Source: Branchiostoma floridae (Eukaryota > Chordata > Leptocardii > Amphioxiformes > Branchiostomatidae). From it: a stretch of DNA of 64,000 nucleotides. This document shows, one piece after another, positions 1-11,630 of this stretch. A program made the translations under genes and the position numbers. The stretch's first letter is position 1, and every line of letters starts with the position of its first letter. The notes below the pieces were generated by a model. It was not told the DNA's origin and made no database searches. It was given only the letters and a program-made list of their open reading frames with translations. Location: positions 14,897,823 through 14,961,822 of the forward strand of contig NC_049985.1 of the NCBI RefSeq assembly GCF_000003815.2, given 5' to 3'.

Positions 1-168
1 CACGAATTTCATAAGTATTACACCGATATTTCCGTTGTAGGTCACTCGTCAATCGTCATTATAAGCTAAAATAGTGGTGCGTCTTTTACCTGGATTGTAA
101 GGAACATGAAGGATTGCAAACAAACAAATAAGTAACAAAACAAACAAATAAACAAGATGAAACGTCAC

Positions 169-3100
169 CAGCGAACAAGAAAGTGTCCACTTCTTCCCTG
201 ATCTCCAGATCAGTCAGCCCAGTGCCGTCCTCGTACCGTGCGGACAGTAGAATGTCCATGAAGTCCGGCCTGGCCTTCTGCTGTGGACGGCCGTCCCGCA
301 TCTAGTTATGGTCAAGCAAATTTAAATTTTACATTTAATCATCTTTTTGTCTTGACAGTGATCACAATGCCACGTGTTATCACCCTAAGATGACAATAGT
401 AAAAGAGAAATGATGAGTCGGAAGCAGAGCATTATCACTTCGTCGTTGATTTTACTAATAAACGTTAATGATAGTATAGATAGTAAATTTAGCTATATAG
501 AAAGTAGATCCCCCCACTGTAGTCATATGAGTACGGACAAATTCATTTTCCTCATGCGGTTTGACAAACAGGCAATTACTGAATCCATGCAGTCCAACAT
601 CTTCACCATCACCAAGAAGCGAGAACGTCTATGCTCGGTTATTGGTTCTATGACATTTTTATATGTATGTTTTGTCTTTTTGTGATCTGTATGTAGCTCG
701 GTTGGGCAAAAATGTACAATAAAGGTCTTCTTTCATTCATTATTAAATACAAACAATAAGACTGATCTTGAGTCTAACAAGTTTGTACATGTCTAAATAG
801 ACCAGAGCGACACGTGCCTTGGTTTGATAAATTTAGATTAGAAGAATCATTTTCAAAACACAGCGCCCTTGTTTGTTGGAGGCACGTTGGATTTCGTTGG
901 AGGCACATTGGAAGCACGTTTGCGTTGTCACAAAATCAACAGTGCCTCAAGAGTGCCTCCGCCTGGTGAGATAGGCACTTTACTTACGAGTTGCTGCCTC
1001 CTCTTTGTAACGATGGATTCCGCCGTGTCGTGGATGAATGTGCACAAACGGGTGTACTCACGTCCATTGGGAAGCCGACGGTACGCGGAAGCTGATAGCA
1101 GAAATAACGGGTTGCTGTGTACACATAGGAACATGGAAAAAAATATTGAAATTCTTTTGACATTTATTAATGATTGTACCTGACTGAAGCTGTGATACGT
1201 TACCGGCGTCGATGTGGCCGAACGATTTGACAGAGCGCGGTCACAAAGGTCTTGCGATCGTCGTACGATTTTTATGCCATAGGATTTTCAAGCAAGTCAT
1301 GATATAATAAAGGGTTAATGCCCCGGCCCGAGGTGTATATGGTGAGATAANNNNNNNNNNNNNNNNNNNNNNNNNNNNNNNNNNNNNNNNNNNNNNNNNN
1401 NNNNNNNNNNNNNNNNNNNNNNNNNNNNNNNNNNNNNNNNNNNNNNNNNNNNNNNNNNNNNNNNNNNNNNNNNNNNNNNNNNNNNNNNNNNNNNNNNNNN
1501 NNNNNNNNNNNNNNNNNNNNNNNNNNNNNNNNNNNNNNNNNNNNNNNNNNNNNNNNNNNNNNNNNNNNNNNNNNNNNNNNNNNNNNNNNNNNNNNNNNNN
1601 NNNNNNNNNNNNNNNNNNNNNNNNNNNNNNNNNNNNNNNNNNNNNNNNCGAGGATAAGGCGGGGCATTAAAGTTATTATCATATAGCCTACCCAAACTTG
1701 CAAATTCCTGTATGACGCATAGATCCCTTGGTACTATACGTGTGAATTCCTTTGTCGAATTTCTGAAAGTTCACATTTGGTACATACATATGTAAGGAGA
1801 TTACAGATTGCATTTTGAAACCAAAATTTCCACAGAAAATATTCGAAACATTGCAGGCTTTTTAGAAAAACAAAACTCATTATCAATGTTAACAGAAGGA
1901 GCCATTCCCCCTTGCAGTCTGCTCCGGCATATGTTTTGCTCCTTTTTATTGGCCAATGCCTGCATATACCTTTCTTTCGTTCCTTTTGATTGGTCAAAAT
2001 GAATTAACACCCGCACCGGTGTTAATTCAAAATGAATTAACACCAGCACCGGTGTTAATTCAAAATGAATTAACACCACTGGTGTTAATTCAAAATGAAT
2101 TAACACCACTGGTGTTAATTTGCACCTGCCTGGCCGGAATCGAAGTGTTACGGCGTCATAACCAACGTGGAACGGGGCCTTCTGATTGGTCCGCGGCGCC
2201 TGGCTATATGATAATCAACGTTAACCACCGACATGGATACAAAACAGCATTTTGTGTACCAAGACGGTTGAACTTCGCATGAGATATACATTTTGTCCTC
2301 CAAAAGCCCGAAGTTAGCGATCGTGCGACGATCGCACGATCTATATGACCGCGCCCTTGTATAATGAACTCCATCGATAAAAAACGAATCTTTCTACGCT
2401 GTGTGCGTTTTGTTGTCTTGTATAATGAACTCCATCGATAAAAAAACGAATCTCTCTACGCTATGTGCGTTTTGTTGTCTTTTTAGTAAAACTTGTGCGT
2501 TTTGCATGAAATTCCCATTGTTAAGTCAGGGGTAACACAAGTTCCATGTAGAACGCAGCGACGCCACCAGAGTGACACAGTCTAGTAAGATACCCGCTTT
2601 AATTTGCAATTTGCATATTCACAAGTCCTACAGGTCGCTTTACACCGTGAGTCATTGGGTGTTCTGTCTCAGTGCTGATTGGCTGATGTTGACTGATGAC
2701 GATGGTGATGACTCTACAAGAGAAAATGATACTTACAACAACATCTTGAGGAACATGAGTTTAAGTTTCCGAATTGCTGCGACGTACTCATTCTTGGTCC
2801 TGAGGAGGAAAGAAAGAAGGAACATTGGCATACTGATCTCTAAATACATTTCTTCTTCAATCCCTATTAACGCCGATAGATGATGATAATGGGCAACCTT
2901 TAAAATGACATCGGCATGTTTTGTTGAAAATTTACGTTACGTTGGTTATTGGACTGAGGGATTCTCCCTGCAATGAATTGATAACTTAGTACTTTGGGTG
3001 GGATGGGGGTGTTTAGCGTACACAGGTTTTAGTTTTTACATTTGTTTACACATTCCTTTGTTATTATGTCTGCAGGTACTTCTTTACATTTCTGTTAAAT

Positions 3101-6100
3101 GATACTGTTGAAATAGGCTCCATAACTTGTGAATGAGTGTATTGCAACTCTATCTTATTTCATGTTTTATAAAAAAATTATGCCGACTAGCATCCGTTGT
3201 TTCCGTCAACTTTAAAAATCCGTTAATGACTTACTCATCTGGCATCTGTCCACCTGAAAAAGCACACTGTAGGATGATTTCAAGGGTACACAAGCTGGCC
3301 TCTTGGAACATCTCAAAAACTTGACCGTTATCGGTAGTCCCTGATAGCTTGCTCTGTGGAAGAGTTTTAGAAATACGTCTGTCCATAATATAAGTGGTAT
3401 AAAGAAGTTGCAACTCACGTCTATCAGAAATTGCGTTGCATAAATCTATAGTAAAGAGAAATAGGTCATAACTATATTTTATAACAGAATGAATGTATAC
3501 GAAGGCCCCCTGGTACAAAAACAGTCCCTTTGCTGCGCGCACACAGCTTATTCGCTGCGCGTACACAGCCCCTTCACTAGAACAGTTTTTGTACCAAGGG
3601 GCCTTCGTAAATGTAGAACTAAAGATAACGTTACTGTTTCATCATGATTGATCGCACCAATTTACCTCGAAGAAATGAAGTTATGGTATAAACTTACTAT
3701 CATTTTCGTGGCCTCCCTGTTGTAGACACTGGCGTACTGTTTGAGGACGTCAAAGTGAAAGGCAGGCGTGAGGAGACGGCGGTGAACCCTCCACACGTCT
3801 CCGTCACTCAGGAACAAGCCGTTACCTGGCAACGCGGTCAAATGCACCCCAACCATTGGTCAGTTTCATTTAGTCTAGTCGATTTCATAAACATTTCTAG
3901 GTCAAAGACCTTGATGTTTCCTTGTCTATTTGACCTTTGAACCATCCTGTCGGTGTGAACCTAATGTAGTATGTCTATCCTGAAACGTATATCCGTCATT
4001 TTAGGCCAAGGGAAAAACACGACCGACCAGAGTAAAACCATTCACCTGCCGAACGAAACCCTTTTTTGGTCGGCCTCTGTCAAAGGGGAGTAAAATAATA
4101 GATCTGACATCTGGTGACGAAACAGGATGCGAGAGGACTATCCGACATACTCTGTTAACAGTTTGATGCTTTGAACAGTTGATGTCAGAATGTGTAGTAA
4201 CACATCCTCCTACGCAGGGACATCCAACCGCCAAACCGCCTGTCTGGATGTACCCTGCTCTTTTAACCGTCCCCTTTAGTTGCTGACCGCCCTGCTTAAA
4301 AGTATTTATGAGCTTACCCTTAGATATGCGAAACTGCTTTTGAAAACAGAAAGCCTATTCTCTGATTGGCTGACAGCTGGGGTTTTTTTTTTGGGGGGGG
4401 GGGACATCCACAGGAACTAAGAGTGACGGTTGAAAGAGCAGGGTACATCCAGACAGGCGGTTTGGCTGTTGGATGTCCCTGCGTAGGAGGATGAGTAAAC
4501 ATTGTACTTCTTTATTCAGTTCATTAAGATACTTAGGCTTGTTCAATGTACGTCGGATTCTGTATAATCACAATATGATGTTACCAGTGCCTGATGCATT
4601 TTAGTTTTACGTTCAACTTGCTAAACAGTATTTGTTTGAATACTTCGGCCGAGATCTATAATAATAAAAAAAGGAAAAAGATAAAATAGGCCTTACTATC
4701 TGTATTATCGTAAAAATATAAGTTTAACTTGAATGTGATTCACAAGATGGCACTGGGATTTAAAAATGTTAGTTTTCCATCTTATCCCAGCATATCGACA
4801 AAGGTATTTGTCTGCAAGGGTGCGCGTGTTCACGACTAGAAACAAGACAGCAGGTAAAACTCACCCAGCCATGATCGCAGCGTGCCGTACACATTTGGTT
4901 TCCTGCCTTTAAAAACACAATGCAATGCGTGAAACAAGAAATGACAATGCGTGAAATGCTAAAACAATAGAAATAGATTCCAGAGACAGGTTGTCTTTCT
5001 GCATGTCTCTCGTTGTAACGGTTAGATTATCAAATGTATTTGCTGTACATGTCTCTTTTTTTTAAGTGTCCAAAGTAAGTTCACATAATATGCATTCTAC
5101 TTATACAACTGAAGAATACTTTTTTTTTTGTACAAAAGCTGAAAGTGTGGCCCTCTGAGTTGTAAATAATACACGATTGTTAGGAAGATGGAATTTGAAT
5201 GGATCAAGCCGTTCTTGGAAGCAAAGTAATATGTAGAACGATTGGTACAAAATAACATTGATTTTGTTGTGTGTCACAAAAACAACTCACTTTGGGACTT
5301 GAGCATCTGCCTGATGGTTTCTGGATGAGTGAGGTGGATGATTTTGCTGTACCCTGTCATCCAATAGGTGTGAGCCTGTGGGTGCTTCTCCACAGCTTCC
5401 CGTATCATGGATAGGTACTTCTCACCCCAAGTGTAGTCAGTCTGCGTGTCACACAGGTCCGTTATGAAATTGTGTTATTTCCAAGCATTTCAAAAACGTA
5501 ATTCTATTTCATTTTTCATTGCCGTCAAACAAATATAGAATCTAGATAGCTAATACCATTGCATGTTCGGTTTGCCGCCTGTTGATGTACACCATTACTT
5601 GCGTAATGTTCACTTACGCATATAAGCAATGTCCGACATGCAACTAAGTGTCGTTTCGATGGGACGATCTCGAAATTGCATTGGAATTGATATAAAAGTG
5701 AGGGATCCCACACCAGGGGGCCCAAAATCGATCTTGACTTTTGTCTTCCAAACACCTACCCACATACCAAATATCATCACAATCCATCCAGAGGTTCTAA
5801 AGTTATGCTGACCACAAATATCCGGACACACAGACAGACACACAGACACACACAGACACAGAGACAGACACACAGACAGATACACCAGAAACTATACCTC
5901 CATTTTTCATGGAGGTAAATATACCCTCCTACTGAGACAGCAAGGAAACTGGACACTACAAGGGTCCGACAGAGCTGACCTCTTTCCCACAACTCTGCCC
6001 AGACACTAGACACTACAGAACTGACTTTTTTCCCACGACAACAGACTATTGATGAATTGAGAAGCTGAGGATTAAACCGTGTTGTGGTATGTCATCTATT

Positions 6101-6629
6101 CGATACACTTGTAATTGAGGGGAGGGGAGGGGAGGGGAGGGGAGGGGAGGGGAGGGGAGCCTATTTCACAGACAGTATGCTCTACCAGCACATCAACAGA
6201 AACCAAACCACCACAACCAACACGTTACAGTAATTGTAAGTCGAACGTTTCAGACCAACCAAGTGATTGTTACCGTAGAGCCAGTGGTAGGGAGGGGAGG
6301 GAAACCTGCTTCCCAGACGTATATGCTCTCCCAGCACATCAACAGAAACCAAACCACCACAGCCAACAGTCGTTATAACGGGGGCCGCCCTAAGATGGTA
6401 CGTATTTTTACGCGCGTTAGTAATTGTAAGTCGAACGTTTCATACCCACCAAGTGATTGTTACCGTACAGCCAGTGGTAGGGAGGGGAGGGGAAACTGCT
6501 TCCCAGACGTATGCTCTCCCAGCGCTTCAACAGATACCTAACGACCACAACCAACCCGTAAAGAAGCATCGGGAGGAGAAGTCCAACCAGAAGGCTCGTG
6601 GGGTCGTGAAGTCCCAGCAGGCTGGTCAT
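169..6629 (-). CDS. Cytochrome P450 family 4-like, 5' part (8 exons, runs off left edge)
   Basis: Haem-thiolate monooxygenase of the CYP4 clan, expected to be ER-anchored and to hydroxylate fatty-acid-type substrates (family knowledge). Exons read on the minus strand: 6629-6450, 5441-5291, 4906-4865, 3825-3698, 3353-3235, 2799-2737, 1114-988, 301-169. All have GT-AG borders and agreeing phases (0,1,1,0,2,2,0), giving about 314 residues. Seen in order: an N-terminal membrane segment (about residues 12-35), the [11 protein letters not shown] proline-rich hinge, KHPQAHTYW, the C-helix [18 protein letters not shown], and the pre-I-helix stretch [14 protein letters not shown]...[10 protein letters not shown]. 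The I-helix threonine motif, ExxR and haem cysteine lie beyond position 1, so intactness cannot be judged. The start ATG at 6629 gives a normal CYP4 N-terminus. The 5' border of exon 2 (5441) is the least certain. Damaged copies of the exon 1 end lie at 6117-6370. The subfamily cannot be assigned. Confidence 0.92.
1351..1648. other. Assembly gap (298 N) in a CYP4 intron
   Basis: The gap is flanked by inverted sequence: TTAATGCCCCGGCCCGAGG on the left and CGAGGATAAGGCGGGGCATT on the right. This suggests the unresolved bases belong to a transposable element with terminal inverted repeats. Confidence 0.95.
1997..2122. repeat. Short tandem array of a palindromic unit (about 4 copies)
   Basis: Four consecutive units each carry GAATTAACACC...GGTGTTAATTC, so every unit can fold on itself. 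The first two have a CGCACC/AGCACC spacer between the arms; the last two are shorter (CACTGGTG core). It lies in a CYP4 intron. Confidence 0.85.
2317..2605. repeat. Palindrome, 61-bp direct repeat and dispersed repeat
   Basis: A perfect short palindrome (GATCGTGCGACGATCGCACG) is followed by two copies of a 61-bp unit starting CTTGTATAATGAACTCC at 2356 and 2417. The sequence from about 2385 to 2605 is repeated, diverged, at about 56920-57095 in an OCIAD1 intron (shared ATCGATAAAAAAC, GTGCGTTTTGCATGA and TTCCCATT blocks), marking a dispersed repeat family. Confidence 0.75.
3498..3609. repeat. Foldback element, 112 bp
   Basis: Ends are inverted repeats of about 27 bp: TACGAAGGCCCCCTGGTACA at the left and TGTACCAAGGGGCCTTCGTA at the right. 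The loop holds a small repeat of the type CTGCGCG(C/T)ACACAGC. It lies in a CYP4 intron and looks like a short MITE. Confidence 0.85.
4202..4493. repeat. Long inverted repeat (arms about 72 bp, loop about 147 bp)
   Basis: The left arm 4202-4273 begins CATCCTCCTACGCAGGGACA. The right arm 4421-4493 is its near-exact reverse complement, ending TGTCCCTGCGTAGGAGGATG. The loop contains a poly-T/poly-G run at 4383-4403. It is a non-autonomous foldback element in a CYP4 intron, with no coding capacity. Confidence 0.88.
5593..5925. repeat. Dispersed-repeat-like segment with CACAGA microsatellite
   Basis: A non-coding stretch in CYP4 intron 1 with a (CACAGA/CAGACA)n run at 5826-5882 and a terminal palindrome CCTCCATTTTTCATGGAGG at 5900-5918. 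The block around 5745-5815 (AACACCTACCCACATACCAA) resembles a widespread invertebrate repeat from memory; I could not test this. Confidence 0.5.
6117..6370 (-). pseudogene. Two degenerate tandem copies of the CYP4 exon 1 3' end
   Basis: Sequence matching exon 1 (true copy 6450-6560) occurs again at about 6230-6370, 188 bp away, and as a remnant at about 6117-6228. The middle copy has a 2-bp insertion (ATATAC for ATAC) that breaks the frame, and its splice donor GTGGGT is changed to GTTGGT. The outermost copy has lost its donor end, and its GGGGAG stretch has expanded to about eight units (6119-6159). These lie downstream of the true exon 1, inside intron 1, and look like non-functional duplication debris. 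Confidence 0.8.
6119..6159 (+). repeat. (GGGGA)n microsatellite, G-quadruplex candidate
   Basis: About eight consecutive GGGGA units on the plus strand. The run grows out of the GGGAGGGGAGGGG found in the adjacent exon 1 copies. Four or more G-tracts of four make it a strong G-quadruplex candidate. On the minus-strand CYP4 transcript it is C-rich. Confidence 0.85.
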
Positions 6630-8041
6630 CTCTGGTCAAACAGAAATACAGACATGTAATTTCTTTCTTTGGCAAAGAGCATGCAAGATAATGTAATAAT
6701 TGGTGATAATTCTGCAATTGCCAGCATTGTGATAAATCACAGGAGTGAAATGTATCATGTTTCCTATATTTCTAGCAAGGGAAAAGAACCCTAATCTAGT
6801 TCCATACTTACCTAATCTCTTCTTGACAATGGTATAAGACTAGGCTGGTAACTAAATGCTGGTTTGCCCAACTCTATCAAGGCCACGAGCGTTCTCAAAA
6901 ACTAATTATAAACACAACATTACATGGATTAGGTGCTATTTTCTTTATACAAAGGCAATGCCATGTACATTTAGTGAATATCACCCTTTATTTGGGACAA
7001 TTAGAAATATTTAATAGATTGTGGAGCACGGTGCCTCAATCCTCAAAGCCCGCATACACAGGCGTAAACATACGCCTAAACACAACCAGTGATCTAAAAA
7101 TTTGCGACAAACAAACTTACCTAGGCCTGCGAAGCAATTGAAAGAGGATCTATTCGAAGAGGTAGGCTGTGAATGTGTGTTGTTGTACAGTGGTGCTACA
7201 GTGTGGGAGAATACTTAAATAACAACCAATCGCGACCTTTGACTCCTTGGTGACACAAAACAAATTAACCTAGAAAGGCGACATTTTCGGGAAAATGCAG
7301 AACGTTTTCCCTGTTTCCTCACAGCAATTTGCCTTTTACGAAACCAATACAGGCTTTGTCAACATAAACGTGTAATTACCTGAGTGTACAGTTTTTACAA
7401 TCACAAACCTGAAATTAGTAAAAATACAGGTTTTACTATCGCCAACCTGTGTTCATATTTGATGTACAGATAATATTTTGTTGCTAATTGTTGTACAGCT
7501 AATATGCTGATGTCACCGGCAGTTCTAAGCTCTGACTGACTCATGACAGAAGAAGAAGGTGAAAAAGAAAGAAAGAAGAAGGAAGGAAGAAAGAAAGAAG
7601 AAAAACACACCAGCAAAAACAATGTTTTCCCTATCGGCGAAATATGATGATTACTAAAGCCTAACCCACATAGATAACGAGACAAGTCAATACTTATTGT
7701 TGTGTATCGAACCATAACCGAGTATTTCACCGGATCGGGTCAAAATGCGCCAACTTTACGAATTTATGCCAATTTTCCCTTGCTAGGCCTAAAAGTGTTT
7801 GGTACTGTACTGTAATCCCGTTGCAACATGACAAAGGCGCCGCTATGCGGAATAAAATATCATTGCAGGAGCTTTATATTATTTCCAAGCGTACGTAGTA
7901 AACTGAATGGCAAGAGCTAATAGCAAATATAACTAATCAGAAAAAAGCGTTGGAAATTAGTTGTAAGACAATCAGTATCTAGATATTTGGTACATTCAGA
8001 TCACCTAGAACTGACAATTATCCATACATAGGCAAGAGACC
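6630..8041. other. CYP4 upstream region
   Basis: No gene is supported here. It contains the presumed promoter and 5' UTR of the CYP4 gene and a purine-rich microsatellite (GAAA/GAAG type) at about 7558-7606. No clear TATA box or CpG island is visible. Confidence 0.5.
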
Positions 8042-9258
8042 TGACCTTGGTGCTGAACACCATCCACACAGGCAAACTCACGTTTTCTTGGTGCTGAACA
8101 GCATTCCACACAGGCAATCTCACGTTTTCTTGGTGCTGAACACCATCCACACAGGCAAACTCACGTTTTCTTGGTGCTGAACACCATCCACACAGGCAAA
8201 CTAACGTTTTCTTGGTGCTGTACACAATCCACACAGGCAAACTAACGTTTTCTTGGTGCTCAACACCATCCACACAGGCAAACTAAGGTTTTCTTGGTGC
8301 TGGACACCATCCACACAGGCAAACTCACGTTTTCTTGGTGCTGAACACCATCCACACAGGCAAACTAACGTTTTCTTGGTGCTGTACACCATCCACACAG
8401 GCAAACTAACGTTTTCTTGGTGCTCAACACCATCCACACAGGCAAACTAAGGTTTTCTTGGTGCTGAACAGCATTCCACACAGGCAATCTCACGTTTTCT
8501 TGGTGCTGAACACCATCCACACAGGCAAACTCACGTTTTCTTGGTGCTGTACACCATCCACACAGGCAAACTAACGTTTTCTTGGTGCTGAACACCATCC
8601 ACACAGGCAAACTCACGTTTTCTTGGTGCTGTACACCATCCACACAGGCAAACTAACGTTTTCTTGGTGCTGAACACCATCCACACAGGCAAACTCACGT
8701 TTTCTTGGTGCTGAACACCATCCACACAGGCAAACTAACGTTTTCTTGGTGCTGTACACCATTCGACCCAGGCAAACTAACGTTTTCTTGGTGCTCAACA
8801 CCATCCACACAGGCAAACTAACGTTTTCTTGGTGCTGAACACCATCCACACAGGCAAACTAACGTTTTCTTGGTGCTGTACACCATCCACACAAGCAAAC
8901 TCACGTTTTCTTGGTGCTGAACACCATCCACACAGGCAAACTAACGTTTTCTTGGTGCTGAACAGCATTCCACACAGGCAAACTCACGTTTTCTTGGTGC
9001 TGAACACCATCCACACAGGCAAACTCACGTTTTCTTGGTGCTGAACACCATCCACACAGGCAAACTCACGTTTTCTTGGTGCTGAACACCATCCACACAG
9101 GCAAACTCACGTTTTCTTGGTGCAGAACACCATCCACACAGACAAACTCACTTGTCTTTGGTGCTGAACACCATCCACACAGGCAAGCACACTTGTCCTT
9201 TGTGCTGAACACCATCCACACACATTGTGAACACATACAGCATGGTGCTGAATACCAA
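8042..9258. repeat. 41-bp minisatellite, about 28 copies
   Basis: Tandem units of 41 bp, e.g. GGTGCTGAACACCATCCACA followed by CAGGCAAACTCACGTTTTCT. Copies differ at a few fixed positions (GAA/TAC/CAA after GGTGCT; ACTC/ACTA; GCATTCCAC variants recurring about every 8-12 units), suggesting higher-order growth. The edges decay at 9120-9258. All reading frames through it are repeats of the unit, so long open frames here are not genes. Confidence 0.95.
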
Positions 9259-9772
9259 GCAACTACTTTATATTACAAACGCTCTTCCAACCGTCAATTT
9301 CAAATGATATTTTAAAATCAGTCACTGTCCTAGTTGAGACAGATCAAATTGTGCGCACGGATGATCATTATTTTGTTCTAGAACGCTTGATCTTGATCAG
9401 CTCAGGTAGGACCATTATGAAGACTGGCAAGATGGATAATAAAGAAAAGGTGGAAACCCATATGTCACAAAAAGGTAGTCAATAGCTACAAAATATTTCC
9501 AAGATAAAAACTGAAGTCATAGTAAAGGGTTTCCGTATAAGTTTTTCTGTACTACAGGCTGCCCTACCCTTCAACGTTCCAAATGGAATCGTCTCGACCA
9601 GTGTTCGTGAACAATCGTAGAACCAATGAATTGTCACAATGAATTGTCCGCACTTCGCGAGTTTTTGTGTTGATACACATGTACAGACTGGCGTTCGCAC
9701 TCAGAAATCTTGATTCGCGAGGATAACTGTGACTAGCCTTATTTGGTGCGTGTATTCATTACTGTTTGCACG
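9259..9772. other. Presumed promoter region of the 9773 gene
   Basis: No coding sequence seen. The last 300 bases become GC-richer before the ATG at 9773, consistent with a promoter/5' UTR. No TATA box is obvious. Confidence 0.4.
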
Positions 9773-11630
9773 ATGCAGTCCGCTGGAAAGACGGCTCTCT
9801 CTTTGGTGACTTCCCTTTGCGGGAGACGCAGTGTGGTCAAGCTGGTAAAGCCGCCTGCAGGTGTGTAAAGTAATGTGTGTTTGTGTGTGTGTTTTACATA
9901 CCGTGTACTGTACCAATAGTTAGCATGTGTCTATTGTTCAGTCTAGTACAAGGACTGTTTCCTATACCAAATGCCCAGGTTCATCAGAAACAACTCAAAT
10001 CTGTTGAACTATATAGAAATTGTGATAATAAACAACGAAGTTGAGAATTGTTTCCTAGCAAGAGGGAAACTTGATCCGTATATATTAAAGAGGGAATACC
10101 CCCTGCGAGTCTTTCATAAAAAACACTTAAACTCGGTTTAGTTACAAGGTTAAGAGGGAAATGCTCAGGAATCATTTTACTTTCAAGCCGTGGCAACTCT
10201 TGGTGGGCGTATGCTTCTTGTAGCCGTACAGGTTGACACCATATAGATAATGGGGGTTAACGTAACATGCAACATGTACAAGTTGTTGACACAAGCCATT
10301 CAAAAGTTGATATGAACGCATGAATCTTTTTGCCAGGTCTGCCTGGTGTTCTCCTGAACTCCCTACACCAGGACAGCCAAAGCCCGCTGACCGGTCCGGC
10401 CCGGAACGGTTACTACAAACCTACCGGTCAGAAAGGTCTCAGTCCGGCCGACTTGGGGCTCCTAGTCGGCGGTGTGACGATGGTTGGTCTGAGTCTATAC
10501 GAGGTGAGCATTAGCCATAAAAGTACTGTAGGGATTGGGATTGCTTGTGTGATATTTAACAAACATATAGAGCAAAGTATAGTGACATAAATTTAAAACG
10601 AAAGAAGATATGGAAAATGAGAAACACAAACTAAACTTTACTCAAAACGGTGAGGACCATTTTTCCACACCCAGTCACTGAAGTAAAAAGAAATACTTTT
10701 ACATCATGGAATATTCTTCTAATGTAACCTGCTGTGGAACATAGGACACTTTATAGTCATGTCCCCAAACAATGGTACCTTTTAACCGTCTAACAAATGT
10801 GAATCGTGTTCATCACAATATTGATAAATGACAAGATGTGACAGTCTTTTATAGAAACCATGTGGTACACTGCATGTATTATCATTACACATCAATGTCT
10901 TTCCCATCGCTTTACAGCTAATGATAATTGTCAGGGCCTACTGAATTTTCAGCATACTGCTGTGTTCGAGACCTTTTCATCTCTAGAAAATTATCTTAAT
11001 AGGATAAAACTGCTGTATATCAACAGTCATATCTGAATCCGTACACTTCTACTTTCTCAGACCTACCGGAGCCTAAGTACAACCCACACCCTCTCCACGG
11101 CTTCAGCTGTGCCCTCCTCGGCTGGGGTGAGGCACAAGACAGCAGCTGTACCCTCCCCGGCTGGGGTGTGCCACAGGACAGCTGCTGAGCCTTCACTACT
11201 GGAAACTGCGAGGAAGTCAGAGGATAACTCAGTGGGCTCCATGTCTGATGATCCTACACATTCACTTCTGGAAACAGTGATCAAACCAGAGGATACTTTA
11301 GGGGGCTCCATGTCTTATGATCCTACACCTTCACTCCTGGAAACTGTGAGGAAACCAGAGGATACCTCAGGGGGCTCCACGTCTGATGATAGAACACCTG
11401 CCAATGAGGTGCCTGTAGCTGCCACTCACCACCTGGTGGAGAGCAAAAAGAAGCCCAAACGCTCAGCACGTGGCAAGGGGGGCATCCTGTACTCCAGCAT
11501 CGATGAGCTGGAGTCAGAAAACATGTCGGCTTCAGTACAACAGTATGATCTGGTTGTGGAGAAACCAACAAGCCCTCTCCAGGCTGGAGACCTCCATGCC
11601 ACCATCACGGAGGATATTAAACCACCATGA
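9773..11630 (+). CDS. Unrecognised protein with one hydrophobic segment and 23-residue repeats
   Basis: I do not recognise this gene. Three exons with matching phases: 9773-9860, 10337-10503, 11061-11630 (274 aa). The N-terminus MQSAGKTALSLVTSLCGRRS is basic, serine/leucine-rich and lacks acidic residues, as in mitochondrial presequences. A single hydrophobic stretch LGLLVGGVTMVGLSLY lies at about residues 65-80. Exon 3 encodes three tandem 23-residue repeats of the form SLLET..K.ED...GS.S.D.T (11193-11400), then a lysine-rich patch and an acidic C-terminus ending at TGA 11630. Coding-like sequence continues in other frames to TAG-type stop 12066, suggesting either a frameshift near 11620 or a decaying 3' end. 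A mitochondrial membrane location is only inferred. The gene is bracketed by two related minisatellites. Confidence 0.6.

Noticed and set aside
410-685. Plus-strand frame including [20 protein letters not shown]
   Set aside because: It lies in a CYP4 intron, has no matching splice sites or homology that I recognise, and no neighbouring exon.
8042-9258. CRISPR-like regular repeats
   Set aside because: Repeats are contiguous with no unique spacers, and the genome is clearly eukaryotic.
8001-9300. Long open frames on both strands through the 41-bp array (repeats of HQENVSLPVWMV or similar)
   Set aside because: They are translations of a tandem minisatellite; several frames are open at once and no start context, splice sites or neighbouring exons support a protein.
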